Source: CAZJOD01 sp964547525
GTDB taxonomy: Bacteria; Bacillota; Clostridia; JAAYHZ01
Direction: 5' to 3'
Length of the DNA: 46,875 nucleotides
Assembly: GCA_964547525.1 (NCBI GenBank)
Contig: CAZJOD010000008.1
Span: forward strand, 1-46,875
This document shows positions 15,188 through 23,922 of this stretch, one piece after another (positions within the stretch are counted from its first letter, which is position 1; each line of letters begins with the position of its first letter). The notes under the pieces were generated by a model. It saw only the letters and a program-made list of their open reading frames with translations. It did no database searches and was not told the DNA's origin. Made by a program: the position numbers and the translations under genes.

Positions 15188-16099
15188 TTGATAAGAAAAC
15201 CTGTAAACAGACAAAAAAACGAAGGAGACTGGCTTACTACATACAGTGATCTGGTAACGTTACTGCTTACTTTTTTTGTACTGTTGTTTTCTTTTTCAGA
15301 GATAGATTCTGTAAAATGGAGGGATTTGGTCAGAAGCTTTACCGGGAAAGAGTTGATAGCCATTGATGAAGGCAGAGGCGATATAATAGGAGACTTAACC
15401 GACATAATTGGAATAGACGACGGACAAATAAAAAAGGAAACGGTCGCACCGATTGAATCTTCCGATAATACCGATTCAAAAGCCCCCTCGGACGATTCGG
15501 AAGGGGAAAACGAGCAAGGCCAACCGGACGATGACATGGAAAACGCCGAAGTTAATATAAAAGACCCGTCGGATGTGGAATTCGAAAGATTGTACCATAC
15601 ACTCTTGGAATACTCCGGCGGAGAAGAACAGGGTATATATGTTACAATGAACGAATATCAAATCCGAATACGTCTTTCGAATCATCTGCTTTTTGATACA
15701 GGAAAGGCTCAGATCACAAACGAAAACGAAAAGCTTCTATTTGATCTTACAAATATAATTGTTGACTTCGACAGCGTCATAAACAAAATAGTCATAGAAG
15801 GAAACACCGATAATGTACCTATTAACAATCTGTCTTACAAGGACAATTTTGAATTGTCCTTAGCCAGGTCTTTGTCCGTTTTATATTTTTTAAAAAATCA
15901 TATGAATTTGGTACCTCAAAAATTGGTTCCTTTAGGTTACGGGGAGTATAACCCCATAGGTGACAACACAACCGAAGAAGGTAAGGCTAAAAACAGAAGA
16001 ACCGATATTGTTCTGGTAAAGGATATTAAGGTAGAAAAACCCGGTGACATTGATTACGGGTTTTTAGGTGTTTTACAAAATAAAGGGGGGGAGTCATGA
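15188..16099 (+). CDS. motB: Flagellar motor stator protein MotB
   Basis: Stator subunit that anchors to peptidoglycan, 303 residues. One membrane segment (about 20-42) carries the essential Asp in TTYSDLVTLLLTFFVLLFSF. The C-terminal OmpA-like domain (about 150-285) shows VIEGNTDNVPI and FELSLARSLSVLYFLK. Between them lies an unusually long, strongly acidic low-complexity stretch (about 90-130, including DDSEGENEQGQPDDDMENAE). The start is TTG with AAAGG upstream. It overlaps fliL by 4 nt. Confidence 0.93.
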   Translation: MIRKPVNRQKNEGDWLTTYSDLVTLLLTFFVLLFSFSEIDSVKWRDLVRSFTGKELIAIDEGRGDIIGDLTDIIGIDDGQIKKETVAPIESSDNTDSKAPSDDSEGENEQGQPDDDMENAEVNIKDPSDVEFERLYHTLLEYSGGEEQGIYVTMNEYQIRIRLSNHLLFDTGKAQITNENEKLLFDLTNIIVDFDSVINKIVIEGNTDNVPINNLSYKDNFELSLARSLSVLYFLKNHMNLVPQKLVPLGYGEYNPIGDNTTEEGKAKNRRTDIVLVKDIKVEKPGDIDYGFLGVLQNKGGES

Positions 16100-16527
16100 A
16101 AAAAACCGTTGTCTTGATAATATTGATTATGTTTATGTCGTCATTTACAATTTTGGCATCGGCGGCCCTTATTGTTCTTACCGATATAAAAGGTTCGGAT
16201 AAAAAGGCTGAAGAAAGCGAATTCGTGGAGGTTTACATGTATACTCCGGAAAAATCCGTGGTGGCCAATGTCAAAGGCGGCAAAAAATACGTAAGGTTCA
16301 ATTATGCCGTGGAAGTGGGACTTATGCGGGATTTTGCCGAACTTAAGAAAAACGAACCTATGGTAACCGATCTGGTGCTAAATGTAATACGTGACATGGA
16401 CGAAGCGACATTCGCACTTCATAACGCACAGGACTTACTAAAAGACGGCATAAAAGAAAAATTACGCCGTGAGCTGGGGCTTGAAAGTAATATCAATGTA
16501 TATGTCACAGAACTTGTAATACAGTAG
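16096..16527 (+). CDS. fliL: Flagellar basal-body-associated protein FliL
   Basis: A single-pass membrane protein that surrounds or supports the stator near the basal body. The 143 residues comprise an N-terminal membrane anchor (about 5-27) and an extracytoplasmic FliL domain with RFNYAVEVGLMRDFAELKKN and a C-terminal IKEKLRRELG helix and beta strand. The ATG overlaps the motB stop (ATGA) with GGGGGGAG upstream. It lies directly between motB and fliM, the common arrangement. Confidence 0.88.
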   Translation: MKKTVVLIILIMFMSSFTILASAALIVLTDIKGSDKKAEESEFVEVYMYTPEKSVVANVKGGKKYVRFNYAVEVGLMRDFAELKKNEPMVTDLVLNVIRDMDEATFALHNAQDLLKDGIKEKLRRELGLESNINVYVTELVIQ

Positions 16528-16539
16528 GAGGATATTTCT

Positions 16540-17538
16540 TTGAAAGATGTATTAAGTCAAAATGAAATAGACCGGCTTATAAGTTCATTGGGTAAAGGGG
16601 AACTGGATCTTAAAAGCATTGATAAAAAAACTTCGTCGGTCAGAGTTTATGATTTTAAAAAACCCAAAAAGCTGTCATATGAACAAAATAAGACGTTGCT
16701 TGAAATGCACGGTATGTTCGCAAGACTTTTAACCCCGTCTTTATCTTCCATACTAAGAACCTACTGTAACGCCGGTGTGCAATTCACCGAAGAGCAGACA
16801 TACTTTGAATATATTAATTCACTTCCCTCCAATGTGTTGTTATGTACCGTTCCTTTTTTATCCGGAACGGCCTTTTTGGAGTTTTCCAACGTAATCGCAA
16901 ATATAATATTGGATCGTATATTAGGAGGAAAAGGTGATGTACCGGGAGGCAGCAACACATTTTCCGATATGGAATACCAGCTTATGAAAAGAGTTATAAA
17001 GCAGATAATCCCGGCGCTTAACGAAAGCTGGTCGCAGGTTTCCGAGAAGGCTTACGGGAGCGACATAGTCGTAGGGGGACAATACGATAACATATATTCT
17101 CCCAATGAAATAACCGTAATTATATCTTTAACCCTTCAAATCGGTAAAACCGAAGGATATATGAATATATGTATTCCCTATGTTTTAATGGAACCGGTAA
17201 TTAAAAAGCTTTCCCGTAAAAACATATCGGTGGGCAGCATTAAGAAAAACATCTCCCTTAAAGAATATATGCAAAACAAGGTTAACGGTTTGAAGATCGA
17301 AATAAAAGGTGTGTTAGGGCATACCAAAATAAGCTTTGAACAAGCCGCATCCTTAAAAGTCGGAGACGTGATCAGACTGGACGGTCCGATTACGAAAGGA
17401 GTGGACATGTACATGGGAAACAAGGAAAAATACAATGGAATCATAGGTGTAAAAAATGGAAACTACGCCGTAAAAATACAACAAATAAATGATGAGAAGG
17501 AGATTATTGATGGAAACAATGACACAAGCCCAAATTGA
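16540..17538 (+). CDS. fliM: Flagellar motor switch protein FliM
   Basis: Middle switch protein of the C-ring, target of phosphorylated CheY. The N-terminal CheY-binding motif is present (LSQNEIDRLISSL, residues 4-16). The CheC-like middle domain follows, with AFLEFSNVIANIILDRILGG and EYQLMKRVIKQIIPALNESW. The C-terminal SpoA/FliN-like domain (about 250-325) includes LKVGDVIRLDGPI. The 332-residue length is normal. The start is TTG with TAGGAGG 8 nt upstream. It overlaps fliY by about 29 nt. Confidence 0.95.
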   Translation: MKDVLSQNEIDRLISSLGKGELDLKSIDKKTSSVRVYDFKKPKKLSYEQNKTLLEMHGMFARLLTPSLSSILRTYCNAGVQFTEEQTYFEYINSLPSNVLLCTVPFLSGTAFLEFSNVIANIILDRILGGKGDVPGGSNTFSDMEYQLMKRVIKQIIPALNESWSQVSEKAYGSDIVVGGQYDNIYSPNEITVIISLTLQIGKTEGYMNICIPYVLMEPVIKKLSRKNISVGSIKKNISLKEYMQNKVNGLKIEIKGVLGHTKISFEQAASLKVGDVIRLDGPITKGVDMYMGNKEKYNGIIGVKNGNYAVKIQQINDEKEIIDGNNDTSPN

Positions 17539-18520
17539 CGAGCTTGTAAATCGAACCGAAATAAATACACGTCGAAAAACTGCCAATGCTTCTTTAACGG
17601 CGATGGAAATGGATACCATAGGTGAAATCGGTAACATAAGTATGGGGACTTCGGCCACCACCTTGTCAAAGCTTTTAAATAAGCCGGTCATCATAACTAC
17701 GCCTCGAGTTTCGGTCAAAAGCTTAGAGCAATTGTACTTGGAATATCCTCAACCCAATATAGTAATGGAGATAGAATATATACACGGACTCAAGGGTAAA
17801 AATTTGTTGATAATGAAAGAAGAGGATGTAAAGATAATAACCGATCTTTTAATGGGAGGAGACGGTACCGGTATACAAGGCGAAATAGACGAATTGCACA
17901 TAAGTGCCATCGGTGAGGTAATGAACCAGATGATAGGCTCATCTTCCACCGCTTTATCGGAAATGCTCAATATGAGAATAGACATATCACCTCCTAAAAC
18001 TTTTAAAACCGATTTTGGAAACGATCTTCCCATTGGCGGTAATATGCTGGTGGTGGTAATGTTCCGAATGGAGATAGAAAGTATAAACGATACCGATTTT
18101 ATGCTTTTGATGCCTTTGGATTTTACAAAAAAGCTTATATCCATGTCGTTAAAAACAGAAGAAATCGAATTTGACATCGAACCTGAAAAAAGTGTACCAA
18201 AACCGAAGTTGGCGGCAAAAAAACAAGTTAACGTAAGCCGTATAAATTACGAAGAACTGGATGAGAAAAAAGCGGCCGGTAAACCTCGGCCTTTGGAACT
18301 ATTAAAAGATGTTCCTTTGGAGATAAAGGTGGAGATAGGAAAAACGGTGAAAACCGTAAAAGAGGTTTTGGAGTTGGGAACGGGCAGCGTCATAGAACTG
18401 GACCGGTCGGCCGGTGACGATGTCGATATAATATTAAACGGACGATACATAGCAAAAGGTGAAGTTGTTGTGGTGGACGATTCATACGGAGTAAGAATTA
18501 CCGAGATATTGGAAGAATGA
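17510..18520 (+). CDS. fliY: Motor switch phosphatase FliY
   Basis: C-ring protein combining FliN and CheY-P phosphatase functions, about 336 residues. The CheC-like half has two E..N phosphatase motifs, GEIGNISMGTSATTLSKLL and GEVMNQMIGSSSTALSEML. A charged linker follows, and then a C-terminal FliN/SpoA domain (about 250-335) with LPLEIKVEIGKTVKTVKEVL and IVLGTGSVIEL-type residues. An upstream ATG at 17489 is in frame, but AAGGAG lies 7 nt before the ATG at 17510. With no CheC in the window, FliY is the likely sink for CheY phosphate. Confidence 0.93.
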   Translation: METMTQAQIDELVNRTEINTRRKTANASLTAMEMDTIGEIGNISMGTSATTLSKLLNKPVIITTPRVSVKSLEQLYLEYPQPNIVMEIEYIHGLKGKNLLIMKEEDVKIITDLLMGGDGTGIQGEIDELHISAIGEVMNQMIGSSSTALSEMLNMRIDISPPKTFKTDFGNDLPIGGNMLVVVMFRMEIESINDTDFMLLMPLDFTKKLISMSLKTEEIEFDIEPEKSVPKPKLAAKKQVNVSRINYEELDEKKAAGKPRPLELLKDVPLEIKVEIGKTVKTVKEVLELGTGSVIELDRSAGDDVDIILNGRYIAKGEVVVVDDSYGVRITEILEE

Positions 18521-18531
18521 CGGAGGATGAA

Positions 18532-18891
18532 ATGAAAAAGGGTGTTTTGATAGTAGATGATGCGGCTTTTATGAGAATGATGATAAAAGGAATTCTCAAT
18601 AAAAACGGATTTGAAATCGCAGGAGAGGCCTCAAATGGAGCGGATGCGGTAAAATTGTACAAAGAGCTTCAACCGGCTGTAGTAACAATGGATATAACCA
18701 TGCCGGATATGAACGGAATAGAAGCTTTGAAAAAGATTTTGGATTATGACAAAGATGCGGTGGTTTTAATGTGTACCGCAATGGGACAGCAGCAAATGGT
18801 TTTAGAAGCGCTTCAATACGGAGCGAAAGATTTCATAGTGAAACCATTCCAGGAAGACAGGGTGGTAAAGGCCGTTAAAAATCATATTTGA
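18532..18891 (+). CDS. cheY: Chemotaxis response regulator CheY
   Basis: Single-domain receiver that carries the CheA phosphate to FliM. About 119 residues from the ATG at 18532. Acidic pair DD in VLIVDDAAFMRMM, phospho-acceptor Asp in VVTMDITMPDMNGIEALKK, the Thr in MCTAMGQ and the Lys in FIVKPF are all present. A second in-frame ATG at 18517 overlaps the fliY stop. The later one is preferred because GGAGG lies 5 nt upstream and the protein then begins like other CheY proteins. It sits directly after fliY, the phosphatase that acts on it. Confidence 0.94.
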   Translation: MKKGVLIVDDAAFMRMMIKGILNKNGFEIAGEASNGADAVKLYKELQPAVVTMDITMPDMNGIEALKKILDYDKDAVVLMCTAMGQQQMVLEALQYGAKDFIVKPFQEDRVVKAVKNHI

Positions 18892-18910
18892 CCCGAACGG
18901 AGGATGTCGA

Positions 18911-19246
18911 TTGGACAATTATTTTTTAAACGCGTTTTTAGGATTACTGCTGTTTTCGATTGTTTTATGGGCGGTGATGTATTTACTTAAAAAAACGGGT
19001 GCATCCAAAAGATACGGATCATATAAAAGTAAACACATGAAATCGGTGGATCGGTTGATTTTATCGGCTGATAAAAGATTGGAAATAGTACAAATCGGTG
19101 ATACAAGCTATGTTTTGGCGGTGACTCAAAGCGGTATTACGGTGATTGACAAATTACAGAAGGGAACGTTTGTGGAAACGGTAACAGATGAAGATAAAAC
19201 AACTTTTTCGGATATTATTAAAAGCTTACAAAAAAAAGAACGTTAA
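18911..19246 (+). CDS. fliO: Flagellar biosynthetic protein FliO
   Basis: A small membrane protein that helps assemble the FliP ring of the export gate. The 111 residues comprise one N-terminal membrane segment (about 6-26) and a cytoplasmic beta domain typical of FliO/FliZ, including VDRLILSADKRLEIVQIGDT and SYVLAVTQSGITVIDKL. The start is TTG with GGAGG 7 nt upstream. The gene overlaps the preferred fliP start by 59 nt, an unusually large overlap. Confidence 0.85.
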   Translation: MDNYFLNAFLGLLLFSIVLWAVMYLLKKTGASKRYGSYKSKHMKSVDRLILSADKRLEIVQIGDTSYVLAVTQSGITVIDKLQKGTFVETVTDEDKTTFSDIIKSLQKKER

Positions 19247-19976
19247 AACGGTTTTAACGGCCTTGTTGTTTATAGTTTTGTCAAAATCGGTTTATGCGGA
19301 GCCGGGTGACCTGGTATCCACCGACGCTTTATCTTTCGGCCAAACATCGGAAATAGTCCGGATACTTGTGACATTAACAATTTTAACCGTTGTGCCGGCT
19401 TTGATTATGACTGTAACGTCCTTTACCAGGATCATAATAGTATTATCTTTCGTAAGGTCGGCTATGGGAACGCAGCAATCACCTCCGAACCAGGTCCTTA
19501 TAGGTATAGCTTTGATTTTAAGCTTTTTTATAATGTCGCCGGTTATAAGCGAAATAAAAGATAAGGCTTATGATCCGTATATGACAGGTGAAATGGAAAC
19601 GGTGGAAGCTTTGGAGATCGCATCTGTTCCATTAAGAAAATTTTTATTCGATCAGGCTTCCACAGAACCTGAAAACTTGAATTTTTTTCTTAACATGTAC
19701 GGGGTAACCGATAAACCCGCAGGCTTAGACGAAATACCCATGGCGGTATTGATAACGTCATTTATAACGAGTGAACTAAAAAAGGCCATGATAATGGGTT
19801 TTATGATATACATACCCTTTATTGTAATAGATATGATAGTATCGAGCATTCTGATGGCCATGGGAATGATGATGCTGCCGCCGGCCATGATATCGCTGCC
19901 TTTTAAAATATTATTGTTCGTTATGATAGACGGTTGGACTTTATTGATTAAAACCTTAATTGCAGGTTTTGTATAG
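19188..19976 (+). CDS. fliP: Flagellar export gate protein FliP
   Basis: Core channel subunit of the type III export gate. The 262 residues begin with a signal-peptide-like hydrophobic stretch (VLTALLFIVLSKSVYAEPGD). Then come the FliP signatures VTSFTRIIIVLSFVRSAMGT and QQSPPNQVLIGIALILSFFI. The C-terminal signature FMIYIPFIVIDMIVSSILMA, then MGMMMLPPAMISLPFKI, is complete. The only usable in-frame start is the ATG at 19188 inside fliO. It lacks a clear ribosome-binding site, so expression is probably coupled to fliO. Any later start would cut into the signal peptide. Confidence 0.94.
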   Translation: MKIKQLFRILLKAYKKKNVKTVLTALLFIVLSKSVYAEPGDLVSTDALSFGQTSEIVRILVTLTILTVVPALIMTVTSFTRIIIVLSFVRSAMGTQQSPPNQVLIGIALILSFFIMSPVISEIKDKAYDPYMTGEMETVEALEIASVPLRKFLFDQASTEPENLNFFLNMYGVTDKPAGLDEIPMAVLITSFITSELKKAMIMGFMIYIPFIVIDMIVSSILMAMGMMMLPPAMISLPFKILLFVMIDGWTLLIKTLIAGFV

Positions 19977-19984
19977 GAGGGTAT

Positions 19985-20254
19985 ATGGATTTTAACGATG
20001 TGACTGTAATTTTAAAGGATGCCGTTATGACCGTGATAACCGTATCGGGTCCCATATTGGCCATAGCTTTGACCACAGGTCTGGTTATAGCGGTGTTTCA
20101 GGCAACCACACAAATAAACGAACAGACCATGACTTTAATACCTAAAATAATAGGTGTGTTTACGGCGTTGACTGTGTTAGCATCCTGGATGGTCACCCAG
20201 GTCAGCGAGTACGCCTCGGAGCTTTTTGAAAATATATTAAGAATGATTTTATGA
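19985..20254 (+). CDS. fliQ: Flagellar export gate protein FliQ
   Basis: Small export-gate subunit of 89 residues with two membrane segments. Conserved features include TVSGPILAIALTTGLVIAVF, the QATTQINEQTMTLIPKI motif and the second segment FTALTVLASWMV. The start is ATG with TAGGAGG upstream. FliR and FlhB, which normally follow in this position, are missing and lie at 37626-39485. Directly after fliQ comes flhA. Confidence 0.95.
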   Translation: MDFNDVTVILKDAVMTVITVSGPILAIALTTGLVIAVFQATTQINEQTMTLIPKIIGVFTALTVLASWMVTQVSEYASELFENILRMIL

Positions 20255-20309
20255 TTCTACTGCAGTAAAATTATCATGAAATATGTTAGTATAAAAGGAG
20301 GTTTTTAAC

Positions 20310-22325
20310 ATAAAAGGATATAAGGACAGTCTTGTTGCGGTATGTTTAATCGGCGTTATAATTATAATAGTCGTTCCGCTTAACACATTCTTTTTGGATT
20401 TGTTATTAATATTAAACATATCTTTGTCGCTTCTTATATTATTAACCTGTTTATATGTAAAAGAGCCTTTGGAATTTTCATCTTTTCCATCCATGCTTTT
20501 GATGACCACCATTTTCCGACTGGCACTTAACATATCCTCCACCCGAATGATTTTAGGCCGGCAAGGCGACGCCGGAGACGTCATAAAAACATTCGGTTCA
20601 TTTGTTATAGGCGGAAGTCCCATAGTAGGACTTATAATTTTCATAATTATAATTGTAATACAATTTATAGTTATTACAAAAGGTGCCGAAAGAGTCGCCG
20701 AAGTGGCCGCAAGGTTTACATTAGACGCCATGCCGGGAAAACAGATGGCCATTGACGCCGACTTGAACGCAGGATTGATAGATGATACACAAGCCAAAAA
20801 AAGAAGAGAAGACATACAAACCCAAGCCGACTTTTACGGTTCCATGGACGGTGCGAGTAAATTCGTAAAGGGCGACGCAATAGCCGGCATCATAATAACC
20901 TTTATTAATTTAATAGGCGGTATTGTTATGGGTGTGGTGGAATCCAATATGGATTTTAAAACCGTATTGGAAATATACACTTTGGCCACCGTAGGAGACG
21001 GTCTTGTATCTCAGATTCCGGCTTTATTGATATCCACCTCCGCAGGTATAATCGCAACCAGATCGGCTGCCAAGGGAAATCTAAACTCCGTAATAGTAGG
21101 GCAAATATTTTCCTTACATATGGTTATGTTCATAGCCGGAGGTACGCTTTTATTTTTAACTTTGATTCCGGGTCTTCCCAAGCTACCTTTGATTATAATA
21201 AGCTCATTTTTATTGTTTACAGGGTACCGTATTTACAATGAAAACTTAAAATCCGTCGATGTGCCGGATGAGCCTGTTGAAAAAGCTTCGCCGGATGAAG
21301 AACACGATATTTCCGACTATATTTTCACCGATCCCGTTACGGTGGAATTCGGTTACAACCTTATACCCATAGCCGATAAAAATCAAGGCGGTTCATTTTT
21401 AGACAAGGTGGTTATGCTGAGAAGACAATGTGCAGTGGACATGGGAATAATAGTTCCCAGGGTAAGAGTAAAAGACAATCCCGCACTGCCTCCTAACGGG
21501 TATGTTATAAAAATAAAGGGATATGTCGCAGGTGGTGGGGAACTTTTAACCGACTATTACCTGGCCATGGGATCGGATGTGGTATCCGATGAAATAGAAG
21601 GTATTGAGACCGTAGAACCAGCTTTCGGTATGCCGGCTCTTTGGATAAAACCCGAGGATGCGGATACGGCGACCATGAACGGATATACCGTTATCGATCC
21701 GGTGTCGGTGGTTTCCACACACCTTGCCGAAGTTATAAAAAACCACAGTCACGAGCTTTTAGGAAGGCAGGAAGTAAAAACCTTGGTAGAAGCTTTAAGA
21801 ACTAAATATCCGGCTTTAACCGATGATGTGATACCTAACATGGTATCGTTAGGCACACTGCAGAAGGTTTTATGCAATTTGCTGGAGGAAGGGGTTAAAA
21901 TAAAGGACCTGCCCGGTATAATAGAGGTTTTGGGAGATTACGCCGGTACCGTAAGTGACACAGATGAGCTTACAGAAGTGGTAAGACGTAGAATGAAACG
22001 TGAAATAACCGAAAAACATATAGCCGGTGACAGGCTGGAAGTAATTTATGTGTCACCGGACGCCGAACGAAAGATTTATGAAGCGGTTAACAAAGGTTCG
22101 GATTCCATGAGTCCGGATATGACAAGAAAATTTGTAGAAGATCTGCTTGAAATGTACAAGGTGTCCGCATCTAAAGGACACCGGCCGGTGGTTTTGACCG
22201 GAGCCGGAATCAGACTGTATGTAAAAAGACTTTTAAAACAAAGCGGTATGGATATTGACGTACTATCCACTGCGGAAATTGATAACGGATACGAACTCAA
22301 AATATTAGGACATGTCACAGTATAG
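20310..22325 (+). CDS. flhA: Flagellar export protein FlhA (AUA start proposed)
   Basis: Largest export-gate protein, about 671 residues, with an N-terminal membrane domain and a C-terminal cytosolic ring that binds chaperone-substrate complexes. The FHIPEP-type signature region (RFTLDAMPGKQMAIDADLNA) is intact, as are EVAARF and the C-terminal VLTGAGIRLYVKRLLKQSG. The first ATG/GTG/TTG in frame is TTG at 20394. It would delete 28 residues of normal FlhA N-terminus, including most of the first membrane segment (IGVIIIIVVPLNTFFLDLL). The only codon at correct spacing after AAAAGGAGG (20293-20301) is ATA at 20310, so AUA initiation is proposed. Confidence 0.9.
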   Translation: MKGYKDSLVAVCLIGVIIIIVVPLNTFFLDLLLILNISLSLLILLTCLYVKEPLEFSSFPSMLLMTTIFRLALNISSTRMILGRQGDAGDVIKTFGSFVIGGSPIVGLIIFIIIIVIQFIVITKGAERVAEVAARFTLDAMPGKQMAIDADLNAGLIDDTQAKKRREDIQTQADFYGSMDGASKFVKGDAIAGIIITFINLIGGIVMGVVESNMDFKTVLEIYTLATVGDGLVSQIPALLISTSAGIIATRSAAKGNLNSVIVGQIFSLHMVMFIAGGTLLFLTLIPGLPKLPLIIISSFLLFTGYRIYNENLKSVDVPDEPVEKASPDEEHDISDYIFTDPVTVEFGYNLIPIADKNQGGSFLDKVVMLRRQCAVDMGIIVPRVRVKDNPALPPNGYVIKIKGYVAGGGELLTDYYLAMGSDVVSDEIEGIETVEPAFGMPALWIKPEDADTATMNGYTVIDPVSVVSTHLAEVIKNHSHELLGRQEVKTLVEALRTKYPALTDDVIPNMVSLGTLQKVLCNLLEEGVKIKDLPGIIEVLGDYAGTVSDTDELTEVVRRRMKREITEKHIAGDRLEVIYVSPDAERKIYEAVNKGSDSMSPDMTRKFVEDLLEMYKVSASKGHRPVVLTGAGIRLYVKRLLKQSGMDIDVLSTAEIDNGYELKILGHVTV

Positions 22326-22337
22326 GAGATAAAGAAT

Positions 22338-23078
22338 ATGACTGTTGAACAATTGTGGGCCGTATACAGTGAAAACAAAGACATAGAGATAAGAAACGAG
22401 ATAATAACGCACTATTTGGGGGTTGTAGAGAAGGTTGTATATTCAATTGTTAAAGTTACCGGAATGTATAATATGACCGAAGACTTTAACAGTATTGGTG
22501 TGTTAGGCCTTATAGATGCGGTGGACAAGTTTGATTTGAAAAAGAATGTGTCTTTTGAAACCTACGCATCCATAAGGATCAAAGGAACGGTAAAAGATTA
22601 TATGAGAAAGCAAGATCCTTTATCTCGAGGGGTCAGAGAAACTCAAAAACGAATAGAACTTGCAAGAGAACAATTTTACGAAAGAAATCATTACGACCCC
22701 GGTGAAGAGGAGCTTGCGGCCGAAACGGGATTACCGGGCTGTAAAGTAAGAGAAGCGTTGGTGGGTGCGGCCTGTGCCGAAACTTTGTCCTTCGAACAGG
22801 AAATAGGTGAAAACTTAAAGCTAAGTGAAACAATACAATCGGACCTGCCGGAGCCGGATGTACAAATAGTGGAAAAAGAAACAAGGGAAATATTAAAAAA
22901 CGCCATAGATGCTCTAGACGACAGAGAACAAAAGGTGTTGGCTTTATACTATAAAGAAGAACTAAAGCTTAAAGATATAGCTTACATTTTGGACATTTCG
23001 GAAGGTCGTGTGTGTCAGATTATGAAAAAAGCTTTGAATAAACTGCGTAGTTTTATGGAAAAAGGCGTACGGGTATAA
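22338..23078 (+). CDS. fliA: RNA polymerase sigma factor FliA (sigma-D / sigma-28)
   Basis: Directs transcription of late flagellar and chemotaxis genes. The 246 residues contain region 2 (FNSIGVLGLIDAVDKFDLKK, then VSFETYASIRIKGTVKDYMR), region 3 (REQFYERNHYDPGEEELAAE) and region 4 with a helix-turn-helix (LKLKDIAYILDISEGRVCQI). The length is typical. The ATG has AGGAG upstream. It directly follows flhA; the flhF and flhG genes that usually intervene are absent. Its activity should be restrained by FlgM at 24699. Confidence 0.96.
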   Translation: MTVEQLWAVYSENKDIEIRNEIITHYLGVVEKVVYSIVKVTGMYNMTEDFNSIGVLGLIDAVDKFDLKKNVSFETYASIRIKGTVKDYMRKQDPLSRGVRETQKRIELAREQFYERNHYDPGEEELAAETGLPGCKVREALVGAACAETLSFEQEIGENLKLSETIQSDLPEPDVQIVEKETREILKNAIDALDDREQKVLALYYKEELKLKDIAYILDISEGRVCQIMKKALNKLRSFMEKGVRV

Positions 23079-23102
23079 AGGAAATAAAAATCTTACCGAT
23101 AT
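23076..23102 (+). promoter_or_regulatory. Sigma-D promoter of the flgF late operon
   Basis: TAAA (23076-23079, overlapping the fliA stop codon), 15 nt, then ACCGATAT (23095-23102). Only the first base of the GCCGATAT box differs. The predicted start near 23110 leaves about 40 nt before flgF. This would let FliA switch on flgF-flgG-flgM-flgN-flgK-flgL and downstream genes directly after its own gene. Confidence 0.7.
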
Positions 23103-23150
23103 ATATAATGTAATTGGTGACAACACTAAAATAAAGGTTGGAGGCATATA

Positions 23151-23918
23151 TTGGAAAGAGGATTTGTAAGCTTGGGAAGTTCACTTTTATACCTACAGCA
23201 AAAATTAAATGTTTCGGCAAACAATATATCCAATTTGGGAACATACGGGTTTAAAAAGGATACGGTTATAGGTCAATCCTTTAACGGAATACTATCGGAT
23301 GAGATGAGTAAAAACATATCACCTGCCGAAGTCAGATTGAACTCGGGAGAGAATATGTTCAAACCCGGTGTATACATAATGAGTACGGTAACCGATTTTA
23401 AACAAGGAATCCTCGAAGAAACGGGAAAATATAACGATTTGGCATTACACGGGGAAGGATTTTTAGTATTCGAAGGGCAAAACGGTCCGGTATACGGTAG
23501 AGGGGATTCGTTGTCTGTTGACGAACAAGGCTTTTTAGCCGTAACCGGTAAAGGCAGGATAACAGGCCGAAACGGTTTTATACAAGTCGGAAAATCCGAA
23601 TATGTAATAGACCGATCAGGTAATGTAGCTGTAAACGGAAGATTGGTGGAAAGAATTAATGTTATAAATTTCGCCGATCCGAAAAGCTTGACAAAAACAG
23701 GAAACGGTACCTTTATACATACCGCAGGAGATGAGAATATAATTTTAAATCCTGATGTGTTGTTTGTACAAGGCTCTTTAGAAGCGTCTAACTCCGATCT
23801 TTCCGAAGAGACTGTCACCCTATCCGATGTGTTAAGAAAGTATGAAGCGGTTCAAAGGGCTTTTCAAATGGCCGATCAGATTTACGGTCTGGCGGTTAAC
23901 GATTTGGGAAAGGTTTAA
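23151..23918 (+). CDS. flgF: Flagellar rod protein, FlgF/FlgG family (FlhO-like)
   Basis: One of two adjacent distal-rod-type proteins, 255 residues. Axial N-terminal motif: GFVSLGSSLLYLQQKLNVSA, then NNISNLGTYGFKKDT. A central flagellar basal-body rod domain has GEGFLVFEGQNGPVYGRG. The C-terminal axial helix contains VQGSLEASNSDLSEETVTLS. In Firmicutes this pair corresponds to FlhO/FlhP (FlgF/FlgG). The start is TTG with GGAGG 6 nt upstream. It is the first gene after the sigma-D promoter. Confidence 0.85.
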   Translation: MERGFVSLGSSLLYLQQKLNVSANNISNLGTYGFKKDTVIGQSFNGILSDEMSKNISPAEVRLNSGENMFKPGVYIMSTVTDFKQGILEETGKYNDLALHGEGFLVFEGQNGPVYGRGDSLSVDEQGFLAVTGKGRITGRNGFIQVGKSEYVIDRSGNVAVNGRLVERINVINFADPKSLTKTGNGTFIHTAGDENIILNPDVLFVQGSLEASNSDLSEETVTLSDVLRKYEAVQRAFQMADQIYGLAVNDLGKV

Positions 23919-23922
23919 ATAT

